Of a DNA stretch of 64,000 bases, positions 50,335 through 59,727 are shown piece after piece. Under the pieces are notes generated by a model, which was given only the letters and a program-made list of their open reading frames with translations, searched no databases and was not told the DNA's origin. A program made the position numbers and the translations under genes. The stretch comes from Leptasterias polaris (Eukaryota > Echinodermata > Asteroidea > Forcipulatida > Asteriidae), in assembly GCA_037783415.1 (NCBI GenBank), contig JAZGTN010000178.1, forward strand, positions 558,001 to 622,000. Reading direction: 5' to 3'. Positions within the stretch are counted from its first letter, which is position 1; every line of letters begins with the position of its first letter.

Positions 50335-53300
50335 ATGGCAGACAAGAGGCCGGCGCAGTACGTTGATATTGGTGGGATTATGTGGCCCACCATGGTCACC
50401 GAGAAATCGCTGAAGGCAGTGAAAGATTTTGATGTTTGGGATGATGATGTGTGGGTTGCCGTTTATCCAAAGTCAGGTAATTAGGGCCTATGCTGATATA
50501 GTTTAGTATTGATAACAAATGTTCGGTCAAAACAAAATGTGCAAATCTTGTGGCCATCGACCACGTTGAATTATGTTAGGGTGTTAGGGGTGACCTAGTC
50601 TTGGTTCCAAGACGCTCCAGTTGTGTAGTCACGAAAACCTAACTGCTCTCCAAACTGCTCTCACCACCCCACGAACCACTCGCCACCAGAGGGTGCTATC
50701 ATTCCCGTAACCGCTATCACTAGTGGCGACTGGTTATTGGTGGTGATAGCGGTTTAGATAGCGGTTAGGTTTTCGTGACTACACAACTGGAGCGTCTTGG
50801 AACCAAGACTAGGGGTGACCCTGCCAGCTGGACACTCTAAAAACACCCTTGGGTCAGAGTTGAGCCGGTACCGGGTCCCAGGGGACTGACCTATTTCTGG
50901 GTCAGAGTGACCCGGAATCTATGTAAGAAAATGACCCCCAAAATTGGTCAAACTTTAGAATCTGCGTAAAATCCAATTTGTATCCAGATTCCAGGTCAGC
51001 CTGGGCCAGATGATGGGTCAGTCGGGCCCTGACTCGGAAACCGGATCAACTCGGACCTTGGAGTTTTTAGAGGGTGTGTAGGCTCATTAGTCGGAACAGA
51101 AGGGGGTGTCGGAACATAGGGGGTGGCGGGACACAGGCCAGGGAGTCGGAACATGGTGTCGGAACACAGAGCAATCACCTGTAACAATTCTTTTCCCTTC
51201 ATCTAGGGTAAATCAACATCAACATCCGGTGACATCATTCTGAGTAAAAAATGGGTCTGTACATTTTTTGTACGGGGATGTTTTGGTTCATTCCTGACTT
51301 TAAATGATAATTATGCAATCAAAACGGCCTTGAACTAAACATTTTGACTGACGAAATATTCCTCCTTGGAATGTAAAGACCCATTAGTTGTTGAATCCCA
51401 ATGACGTCATGTTTCAAATTTTGCCCCGAAAAGGTCAGGAATGAACCAAAACATCCCCGAACTTGTCCAAATCCACTTTTCTCAGAATTATGTCATCGGA
51501 TGTTTTGGAGGCTGACAAATTTTCCCCCCGAAACGGTATTGAATACAATGGCAAATGACACCATTTTAACGTGAGGTTGGAGACTTGTAATGTTTCCCCA
51601 CTCACATGAGGACTATCTATTGGAAAATGAGTACATCACACAACACAGACACAATGGAACTGGACATTTCACTCCCTCTAGTTATCATTGACTGAGAGTC
51701 GTGTGCAGCGCGAGTGCACGTTTCCATTGTTTGATACCAAAGTAGCGGCCAATAGAAGTTTAATCAATATGGAAATTTGAACTCATAAATCCTGATACTT
51801 TTTCCGGCTAAAGCAAATCTAACTGCTGTTCGGTTTACAGGAACACACTGGACTTCTGAAATATGCAACTTGATCAAGTACAATGGAAATTCTCAACATG
51901 GGCACAATCCATCGCCGATAGAGTTTGGCACTCCCTCGTTCCACCAATCGACGGATTGCATCGAGTACAGTAATGTATCGGAGTGGGAACAACCTCGGGT
52001 AATTGCTACACATGTACCCATCGAGTACCTACCCAGGAAGATACTGGAGGGAGGGAAGGGAAAGGTAAATAAGGATACGGCTTGATTGCTGCTTCATCGG
52101 GCATTGGAAGTATAGGAGGTCCTTAGCAACACCCTTAACAACAGTCGTAGCCGTATCCATAGCCGCTAATTTGAATGCGGCCTATAATGCATCTCAATTC
52201 TCATCAAATCTTTTCACATTTTCTTCCAGATTTGACCAAATTTAAAGCGTAATTATTGACAAAGGGTTCCTTCGGGTTTTATCTGCTGAACTCCAGAATT
52301 TACTCCCCAATATTATTAAAGAAAGTTTCTCCAAGGCGCTCTTAGACTTTATGGTAGGGTTCATAGATTTTTTTTTTTCAAGGTAATGCTAATTTATAGG
52401 GCAAATTATCAAGAAAGATAGAATAAAATTCCATGTGAAAACATGTTGAGAAAATAGCAAAACACAACAACAGCACGGTATTTTCATATGATTATACGAA
52501 CGTCGAATCCATCCACGTTTAGCGAGGTGACAGCGGGTACCAACCCATCACATGTGACATGGTATTTTGGTTGATAACCTATGATTCTGGTAAGCATAGT
52601 TTTGTTGTGCTTAGCTACTTTTTATGCTTAAGCAGCTCTATGCGATTGGGCCCGTATCACCAGTGGGCTTAATGTTCTCCATACTATTATATTAACATTC
52701 TATCTATCTATCTTGGCCTATCCCGTCGTAAACGACGATGAGTTCGGCGTCTGTCACAATCATCAATGTAGCCTTGAGAGCAGATTGAGCACCCTGAGTG
52801 GATAGCAGAGCGCCAGGAGGAGCGATCAAGTGCAACAGTCCAGGTGGCAACTGGGATGTTGTATTATTAACATTAGGTGCCTTAAAACCAAACGAACATC
52901 GAACCAAATAGAAGTGAAATCACTGTCGTTGATTAGTTCAATTTGTGCTACTTTAAACTAACGTTTTGCTAAAGCAAATATAGAACTCCTGTCGTTCCAT
53001 TTTCTTTACATTTTAATCTTGACAATGATTTGCAAGACTTTAAAGCTGTGGTAGACAGTGCAATTATTGCGCGTTTTCGAACATAGGGACCCGATACAGT
53101 GTGCAACGAGTTTGTCCTTCAAATTTCTCACAAACTTGCTGTTTGGAATTACTCCTTAGCCTTTTTAAGAATGTATACACGCACACAGCCGTACGGATCC
53201 GGTTTGTGGGGTACTGCAATTGTTGTTCTATTATTCCCTTTTCTGAAGAATTCCCTTGTGGGGTCCAATTGTTCCTATTGAAATTACCTTGGGGGGGTCC

Positions 53301-56032
53301 ATTGTTCCATTGTTCCATTGTTGTCAGGACCCCACAAATGCCCTTCCGTAAGTCAACCAAAACGCACACATTGTGTTGTAATCAGTTAGTAGTGATTAAA
53401 AACAACCATATCATAATTTTCCTTTGGAAATGCAGCCAGCGGAACGTATTCGGTCCGCCATTTTGCGTAGTCAAAATCGGGTCGACAAAATGGCAGACCT
53501 TGTTCTGCCGTGCAGCTATTAACAAAAACGACACAATTTCAAGGGATATGGGAACCATTATATTCCACTTTTAAAATACCTTTCCAACCATTATTCATTT
53601 CAAAACTAACATTTTTGTTTGCCAAAAAGCGCTTAATTCGAAGGCATTGTGCTCCAAAGCAAAGAAGGCCTAAGTGGGACAAAAGTGGAACCAAAAATGT
53701 TTGATTACGCGCGAGACTTACACGGTCCATTTTCAACTTTCCATGCAGGTAATAAACGTCATACGGAATCCCAAAGACTTTGTCGTGTCCGAGTTTTACT
53801 TTCTTAAAGACGTCAAACCCGGAGCCCCGCAGACGTTCTCTCAATGTCTGTTGGAAAATGGAACCTCTGAACAAGGTAATTCATATTTCACTTCTGTTCA
53901 TTTATTCAGGTTGGCTCGGTGGTTTCGTCCTTGCCTTTCATCTCTGTGGACCCCGGTTCGACTCCCGGACTGGTTTCTCGATGATTTTGGATTGGGTTCT
54001 CAGTCCCTACCCGACTGCGAGAGTTTTCCCTGTTTGCGGTTTCCTCCCGCGTCTAAAACTGAAAATGTCTTCATTGTCTTCTAAGTTGATGTGATGTTTC
54101 CTTAAAGGATGCTTTGCCGAATAACAATTCAGTAAACAGAATCAGATGATGACTAAACATTGGTATGAAACTGCATTGTTTGAGTTGTAGTCATCTTAAG
54201 AATGGTTGTAAAGTTCGGTAGGTTTTTTTTCAAACAAAACTAAAGATATCCTCGCAGTGGAAGTTTTTACTGCTGAGTTTACTTTAAAGCCCTACACAGT
54301 ACTAAACATAAGTGTAAACGCGATGCCGATTGCCGACATATTTTTTATTGTTCTACCAAAATAAAGTCCGATCTATAATGTTATACTGTAATTCGATAAA
54401 TCATAAAAAAGACAATCTAACCCCATCTGATGTACAATGTTCAAAGTCTAAACTGATTGGCATATCTAATGCACTTTGTCGTATAGACTTGGTTTTCGTT
54501 ATCAAAGTTGATTGTTTTATTTCAGCGCCGTACAACACGTGGTTCGGTCATGTGCTTGGATACTGGAAGCAGAGACATCACAAACAGTTTCTCGTGTTGA
54601 AATACGAAGATATGAAACGGGTTCGTAGTTTGTGATTCGTTATATGATGTCACTGGTCTTCTGAAAATACCTTCTCTTTTTTGCCCCCCCCCCCCCCACA
54701 CACACACCCACGTTTGTGAATCCCGCTTACCGAGGACTTCTCTTTGTTGTCCCATTGTTTGGAAAAAAAATTTCTAGCGACGTCCCCATTGGATTTGTAC
54801 ACGAAAACGAAGCGAGGGCGTCCTCGCTCTGTCAAACACCCGGATCCCTTTTGTTAAAGTCCTTGGTTTGAATGGATAGACACGCTCACACACACACACA
54901 CGCCAATAAAACAAATGCAATTCCACCCAGGCTTATAAACCATATTGCTTTTATTTACTAATATACCTGCAATAACAAGTTCTTATATAGTGCATTTTAA
55001 AATAGTTTATTGATGCGCTTTAATTAGTGAACTGGTCATTGTGCCAATACTTGTATTCCAGTAATCTTTCTTAGACCCCCTGGGGAGTAATACAGCCCAG
55101 GGCTGCAATTGCGCTCCGAAGGCTTTTTCAAACACAATATCAACCTCTACCCTCGCAAGCACCCATTTGCACCCATTCACACCCCCTGGGTGAAGAAAAG
55201 CAGTTATCGTAAAGCATTTGCTCAATGATACAAATGTCATGACTTGGATTCGAACTTGCACCCTGACGACTTAAGCACCAGAACGTAGGTCCGGTGCACT
55301 AGACCACTCGGCCGTGAAGTAATAAAACGATCTTTCATTGACCACATGTTTTATAATATCAACAGCTCTCAAGTTGTCTTTACCAGGTCAGATTTCATGG
55401 TCATTAACTTGTGAATTAATTTTTTAAAGTACACCATGTGTCTGTTATTCTTTAGGAATTTAATTTATTTGTCTTTTTCTGGTCATTTGCAAAATAGTTC
55501 AAACAATTTCATTCTTTTATCGTTTCGTATCTCAGGATACCCGTGGTGCAGTGATTCAAATTGCAGACTTTATGGGGCGCCCTCTCTCCGATGAAGCGAT
55601 CGATAAAATCGTTGACCTAGTTCAAATTGACAACATGAAGACAAGGTTTAACACTACAGAGGAGAGTCAAGGAAAGGATAAGAAGAAAGGTGCAAAAAAT
55701 ATGCTGCGGAAAGGTAACTTGGGGTGTTGTGATCATGACGAAAATGGCTTCCACTTCAAATCATCAAGGATGTGGGAGAAGTTTTGAACTTGGTAATTTC
55801 AAAAGATGGGGTACAATCCATGCAAGCTTTCAAACATCATACACAGATTAATATGTCTGTCCTTCCATAAAGAGAAAAAGTTTGTCAAAATATTTATCGG
55901 TTGAAATGTTTCCACGGTGTAGGAGTCGTCGGAGACTGGAAGACGCATTTCAGTGTTGCAGAAAATGAAGCGTTTGACGCCCTCTATCGGCAGAAAATGG
56001 CTGGCTCTGGACTGGAATTGCAGTTTGAGTGA
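50335..56032 (+). CDS. Cytosolic sulfotransferase (SULT family), six coding exons
   Basis: Exons are 50335-50476, 51841-52064, 53749-53875, 54526-54620, 55536-55713 and 55923-56032. Joined they give 876 nt, 291 residues plus TGA, the usual SULT length. All introns are GT-AG; the weakest donor is GTTCGT after exon 4. Start ATG lies in AACAATGG. The enzyme moves sulfate from PAPS to hydroxyl or amine groups of small molecules such as steroids, phenols and amines; substrate cannot be predicted. Motifs: 5'-phosphosulfate loop PKSGTHW (45-51, split by intron 1); catalytic His in THVP (His105); 3'-phosphate contacts Arg128 and Ser136 in [18 protein letters not shown] (191-195); RKGVVGDWK (254-262); and a KxxxSVxxxE dimer motif (262-271), Ser replacing the usual Thr. 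His50 replaces a common Thr in the loop. There is no signal peptide or membrane segment, so it is probably cytosolic. Confidence 0.93.
50596..50811. mobile_element. 216-bp MITE with 48-bp perfect terminal inverted repeats
   Basis: Located in intron 1 of the sulfotransferase gene. The first 48 bases (50596-50643, starting TAGTCTTGGTTCCAAG) are the exact inverse complement of the last 48 (50764-50811); weaker pairing continues inward. The element is flanked by a 9-bp direct repeat GGGGTGACC (50587-50595 and 50812-50820). If the ends are moved one base outward on one or both sides the duplication shortens to 8 or 7 bp. Long inverted repeats with a 9-bp duplication fit Mutator-like MITEs. There is no coding sequence. 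The perfect ends suggest a recent insertion. Confidence 0.88.
50832..51077. mobile_element. Older foldback element in intron 1
   Basis: The left end ACACTCTAAAAAC and the right end, read on the minus strand ACACCCTCTAAAAAC, start an imperfect inverted repeat of about 38 bp that also shares GAGTTGA-CCGGT words. The interior is rich in GGGTC/GACCC. No clear target duplication remains, which is consistent with an eroded MITE. It lies 12 bp after the right-hand duplication of the neighbouring 216-bp MITE. Confidence 0.65.
51221..51504. mobile_element. Foldback (inverted-repeat) element in intron 1
   Basis: Both ends begin AACATCCG (right end read on the minus strand) and share the arm words GACAT-ATTCTGAG. 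A 26-bp stretch beginning CGGGGATGTTTTGG near 51275 is then repeated exactly, inverted, near 51435-51461. The arms total about 85 bp with gaps, around a spacer of roughly 130 bp. Superfamily and target duplication are not clear. Confidence 0.65.
52065..53748. other. Intron 2 of the sulfotransferase gene, no recognised gene
   Basis: This is 1684 bp between the donor GTAAAT and the acceptor ATGCAG. It contains a T10 run near 52369-52378, a short TATC run near 52700, and a region near 53200-53340 where GTGGGGTCC-type words recur directly and inverted around a (CATTGTTC) triplication. Open frames of up to 157 codons in this area have no recognisable domain and run through the exon 3 splice region in other frames. 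I see no additional exon. Confidence 0.6.
53911..54085 (+). mobile_element. tRNA-derived SINE in intron 3
   Basis: The left part resembles a tRNA with an A-box-like TTGGCTCGGTGG at 53911-53922 and an exact B-box consensus GGTTCGACTCC at 53955-53965, the two internal RNA polymerase III promoter elements. It is followed by a non-tRNA body ending in CCTCCCGCGTCTAAAACTG near 54044-54062. The anticodon region is not tRNA-like enough for a functional tRNA gene. The 3' end is not sharply defined; I stop it at the T-rich stretch before 54090. Confidence 0.7.
54684..54708. repeat. C14 run with adjacent CA repeat
   Basis: A run of 14 C (54684-54697) is followed by ACACACACAC. It lies in intron 4, 63 bp after the exon 4 donor. 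It is simple-sequence DNA whose length is probably polymorphic. Confidence 0.9.
54886..54901. repeat. CA dinucleotide microsatellite
   Basis: Eight CA units in intron 4. A second CA tract lies in the same intron beside the C14 run. No functional claim. Confidence 0.85.
54970..55319 (-). mobile_element. tRNA-derived SINE, minus strand, in intron 4
   Basis: Read on the minus strand from 55319, the head contains GGCCGAGTGGTC (A-box region of Leu/Ser-type tRNAs) and AGTTCGAATCC (B box with one mismatch, plus-strand 55246-55256). The body contains GGGTGTGAATGGGTG, CAGCCCTGGGCTG and TACTCCCCAGGGGG. The tail contains AAAGCGCATC and GCACTATATAAGAAC, which resembles the 3' ends of LINEs that mobilise SINEs. 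Boundaries at the tail are approximate. Its orientation is opposite to the host gene. Confidence 0.72.
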
Positions 56033-56172
56033 GCGACTGATCAGTCATGACAAACATACAGGAAACATAACAGATGGTTCGTCTTAAATTGGTATTATCT
56101 CAATATAAGTGTTTTACCATTACACCGATGTGTGTTTAGCACTGTGTATACTCAGTCAAGTGAAAATAAGTG

Positions 56173-56178
56173 AATAAA
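56173..56178 (+). terminator. Probable poly(A) signal AATAAA
   Basis: First AATAAA after the sulfotransferase stop codon, 141 bp downstream. It is immediately followed by a GA microsatellite, which is a poor downstream element, so a later signal could be used. Other AATAAA words lie further on (for example near 56296 and 58273). Confidence 0.45.
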
Positions 56179-56179
56179 G

Positions 56180-56204
56180 GGAGAGAGAGAGAGAGAGAGA
56201 GAGA
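56180..56204. repeat. (GA)12 microsatellite
   Basis: A dinucleotide run of GA directly after the AATAAA downstream of the sulfotransferase stop. The minus-strand reading frame across it (56156-56548) owes its Ser-Leu repeat to this run and is not a gene. Confidence 0.9.
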
Positions 56205-57260
56205 GGCAGAAAGCACACAGAAAAAGCAAGGGATGAACAATAAAGAAGGATACGAAAGTTGGGGGTAGACGTAGTGGAAAACCAAAGACAAAAACAAATA
56301 AAAATATAAAAGGGTATTAGTGAATGAGACGGGCTTAAAAGGGGTACGTCTGTGGAAAAAGGAGAAGGCAAAGACAAAAATTTATTAGTCCTTCCTTCTT
56401 GGATGTTCAGACCATAGGTTTGAGTGATCTGGGGGCGCTCTACCCACAGTTTCTCCATACTCAGACGAACGGTCGCTGTAATGTCTAGTGCCTCAATGCC
56501 CTCCCCACACCCCAAGAAAACAAATGAAAAGAAACCGAAATAAAACAACCAAACAATTAAAAACGATTATCGGGATAATTTGCATGTTATTTTTCATATA
56601 ACTGAGATATGAGATTGGTTAACAAAATTGTCCAAGTCGAAAATGTTTGCAATGTCTCACGAAAAATGTAATAAGAAAGTGTCCTTTCATGTGAAGTGTA
56701 AATTATTCCCTACCTTTTGTCTTCTTTCCTCAGATTGTCGTTGTTCCAAGTTGTTCTTGTACGCGGTATACAAGAATTAATAAGGATGAACTTCAAATTA
56801 CGTGTTTTCAACTTTACTTCCTTTACTTCTTGTTGAAACTTTTAATTTCTGATGTGTATATTTAATAGTTACTTTTATCGAAGAAGAAAATGTAACAATG
56901 CATGCGTTATATTTTTGTGGTGGATTTTCCTCCTTTTTATGTTACAATTCAGAAAGAAATTTGACAATAATGTTCTGAAAAAAGTTCCTCAACACGGCAG
57001 CTATCAGACGTCATGATCATAAGATACTATACTGTGATGACTTCATAGCTTTTTACTGACAATGTAAAATATATACACGAAGGATGTTACGAAACATTTT
57101 TTGCAATATCATTGTAGGGAGTCCAAGTGCGCCCTCAGTGTTTATATTGTAAAAAGTTTACTTTGGGGTCGCGACCTGTAGCCCCAGTCTCTTTTACTTT
57201 TCTAGCTTTGAGCACGAGAGAGCACATTATAATTAGTCTGTATTTCTCTCCATTTTGTGG

Positions 57261-57284
57261 GGAGCATGGCTCTGGCCATGCTCC
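57261..57284 (+). other. Perfect 10-bp hairpin with 4-nt loop
   Basis: GGAGCATGGC pairs exactly with GCCATGCTCC around a TCTG loop. It does not match the histone 3' stem-loop. It could be a structured part of a 3' untranslated region or a relic of an inverted repeat. Confidence 0.6.
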
Positions 57285-58367
57285 TAATACTAATAATCTG
57301 GGAGGGGTAGTTTCCTAGAACTCTCTGTGAGTATTATTTTGTCCTAAATTATATTTAGATTCAAGAAATATTGTGATTTATAGGGCTGTTTCAATCGGTA
57401 TATATTGTAAACTTGTGTGTGTGTAGCCAGCCTCGTGTTGCGCTGACCTTTTGCCCTAGCTGTACATAAGTGACTGTGCATTTGTATTACATGCTATTTT
57501 GTGTTCGATGTGCTGTATGGCATTGAATTAAATCATTACAGGAGATCATTTTATATTTAACACGTCATCATATAGAATTTGTTGTTGCTTTTATTGTATT
57601 CTTCTGGTGAATACTCGTCCTTTTTAAATAGAGGACCGGCCTCCTTCCCGTGTCTCTACATCATCAATGATGCTTTTTGTTCGTTCATCCCAAAGACCTT
57701 GTCTTGTAATTGAATTGCAGTGACAATTACAGTAGTTGATTCGTGGTACCAGACTGTGTCCTGTACCGTATAAGATAATCTAATAACCAGATAGTGTAGA
57801 GAGAGAGATGGTCACGGCCAGTTTAAGACAATCGGCCAGTACAAGGTAACTCGTTGATGAGTCTATAGTCGGACATGCTATAACGATAAACTCATTGTAT
57901 GGTAGCCTCTCAAGACCAATTAAAACACTGCGACCATATCAAACTACGGAGTATAAAAGTGTGCATTCTAAAGAGACGTAATTCTCTGCGAGGACCATGA
58001 CTTGCATGAGATTTCAGAATGTTCTTTCATGATCCATGCCAGTTTTCGAAAGATTTTCACCGTAAAAATTGAAACCTCTTTGTTGGTATAGTTTACATTC
58101 ATTGGTTGAACTGCCTTTTGGATGATGCCTTCTGTGAAATTGCAGCCCCTGGCCCATGGACTAGAGACCTTTTTCTACGAACGCAGTGTCATTAGATTTA
58201 TTCTCATTTGTATAATTTAATTTACATGAAATTGTTTTTTTATTTTCTTTATTCTCTTTGGTTTAGTGGAGTAAATAAAAGTATAAAAAAAACTATATTG
58301 TCATAGAATTAAAATATTGACCATAACAAACTATGAGATTGTATTTACATTTTACGAATGTTGGCTT

Positions 58368-58403
58368 TATTTTTCCTGTTAGCACTATTTTTCCTGTTAG
58401 CAC
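58368..58403. repeat. 18-bp exact tandem duplication
   Basis: TATTTTTCCTGTTAGCAC occurs twice back to back (58368-58385 and 58386-58403). It is a small replication-slippage type duplication with no evident function. Confidence 0.85.
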
Positions 58404-58573
58404 TGTAGTATTTACAGAATGAGTGGTTGGTTTACATTTTATTACGCTTGGCGCATGTTTTTCTCTCAGTTCAGTGTAGATTAAAAAATAAAATATAAAC
58501 TAGACAGGTGTTTGTGTACAAACACGAAGCTGTTCCGGTTTTCTGATTCATAAACATAAATTAACAACCAAAT

Positions 58574-59584
58574 AAAGGTCAACATGGGGTCATGGTAACC
58601 CTTGTCTAACATTTACTGCCCAAAGAGTCTATAACTGAAAAAAGTTTGAAAATCGGTTGTGTAGTTCTTGAGATATGGTCCCACTTCCGGTTGACCCATT
58701 AGTAAAGGTCAACATGGGGTCACGGTTACCTAGGGCTAATCTCCAATGCCCTAGGAGTCTTACTGAAAAAGTTTGAAAATTGGTTGTGTAGTTCATGAGA
58801 TATGGTCTCACTTCCGGTTGACCCTGAAGTAAAGGTCAACAAGTGGTCATGGTTACCCAAGGCTAATATCCCATGCCAAAGAAGTCTATAACTGAAATAT
58901 TTTTTAAAATCGGCTGTGTAATTCTTTAGATCTGGTCCCACTTCCGGTTGACCCATAGGTCAACATGAGGTCACGGTTACCCAAGGCTAATCTCCAATGC
59001 CCAAGGAGTCTATGACTGAAAAAAGTTTTAAAATCGGCTGTCTAATTCTTCAGATATGGTGCCACTTCCGGTTGACCTATAGGTCAAGGTCAACATGGGG
59101 TCACGGTTACCCAAGGCTAATCTTCAATGCCCAAAGAGTCTATAACTGAAAAAAGTTAGAAAATCGGTTGTGTAGTTCTTGAGATATGGTCCCACTTCCG
59201 GTTGACCCGGAAGTAAAGGTCAACATGGGGTCACGGTTACCCAAGGCTAATCTCCAAGTCCCAAGGACTCTATAACTGAAAAAAGTTTTAAAATTGGCTG
59301 TGTAATTCTTGAGATATGGTCCCACTTCCGGTTGAACCGGAAATAAAGGTCAACATGGGGTCACGGTTAATCAAGTCTAATCTTCAATGCCCAAGGAGTC
59401 TTTAACTGAAAAAAGTTTGACAATCGGTTGTGTAATTCTTGAGATATGGTCCCACTTCCGGTTGACCCGGAAGTTAAGGTCAACATGGGGTCACAGTTAC
59501 TCAAGGCTAATCTCCCTTGCCCTAGGTATCTATAACTGAAAAAAGTTTGAAAATCAGCTGTGTAATTCTTGAGATATGGTCCCA
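58574..59584. repeat. Tandem repeat, 8 copies of a ~130-bp unit
   Basis: Units start at about 58574, 58704, 58831, 58956, 59086, 59215, 59345 and 59475, each beginning with GGTCAACATGGGGTCA or a close variant. Each continues through GGTTACC, GGCTAATCT, AGTCTATAACTGAAAAAAG and GAGATATGGTCCCA, and ends CACTTCCGGTTGACC. Units differ by several substitutions and small indels, so the array is older and less homogenised than the large satellite. The period is not a multiple of three. Minus-strand frames of 60-76 codons with similar peptides arise from single units and are not genes. Confidence 0.93.
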
Positions 59585-59727
59585 TTAATTAAATATTCAC
59601 CTCGCTGTAAATGGGCTAATTAATTAAGAATTTAAAAAAAATTACATTGAGAGTTAAGTTCATGTACTAAGATTCAATTTGATATAGGATCTAACTCTTT
59701 CATATTTGTACGCTTTAGGATTTTAGG

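Larger units (their letters stand above)
56205..58573. other. 3' flank / intergenic region, no recognised gene
   Basis: About 2.4 kb of AT-rich sequence that may include the 3' untranslated region. Short open frames here (for example 57127-57318) have no recognisable domain. Items visible are a perfect hairpin at 57261-57284, a GT run near 57413-57424, and an AATAAA near 58273 followed by an A-rich stretch that could mark a transcript end. I see no RNA gene. Confidence 0.55.

Noticed and set aside
53064..53874. Several frames of 101-157 codons in intron 2 and across exon 3
   Set aside because: Overlapping on both strands, no domains, and the real sulfotransferase exon 3 (53749-53875) accounts for the only recognisable protein similarity.
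53911..53985. A functional tRNA gene at the exact B box in intron 3
   Set aside because: The A-box region is imperfect, the anticodon arm does not fold convincingly, and the tRNA-like head runs directly into a non-tRNA body, so a SINE is the better call.
56156..56548. Minus-strand frame of 130 codons downstream of the sulfotransferase gene
   Set aside because: Its Ser-Leu tail is the GA microsatellite and the remainder has no domain or splice context.
58574..59584. CRISPR-like array or repeat-protein gene
   Set aside because: Whole 130-bp units repeat without distinct spacers, the period is not a multiple of three, frames do not pass through unit boundaries, and the context is an animal genome.
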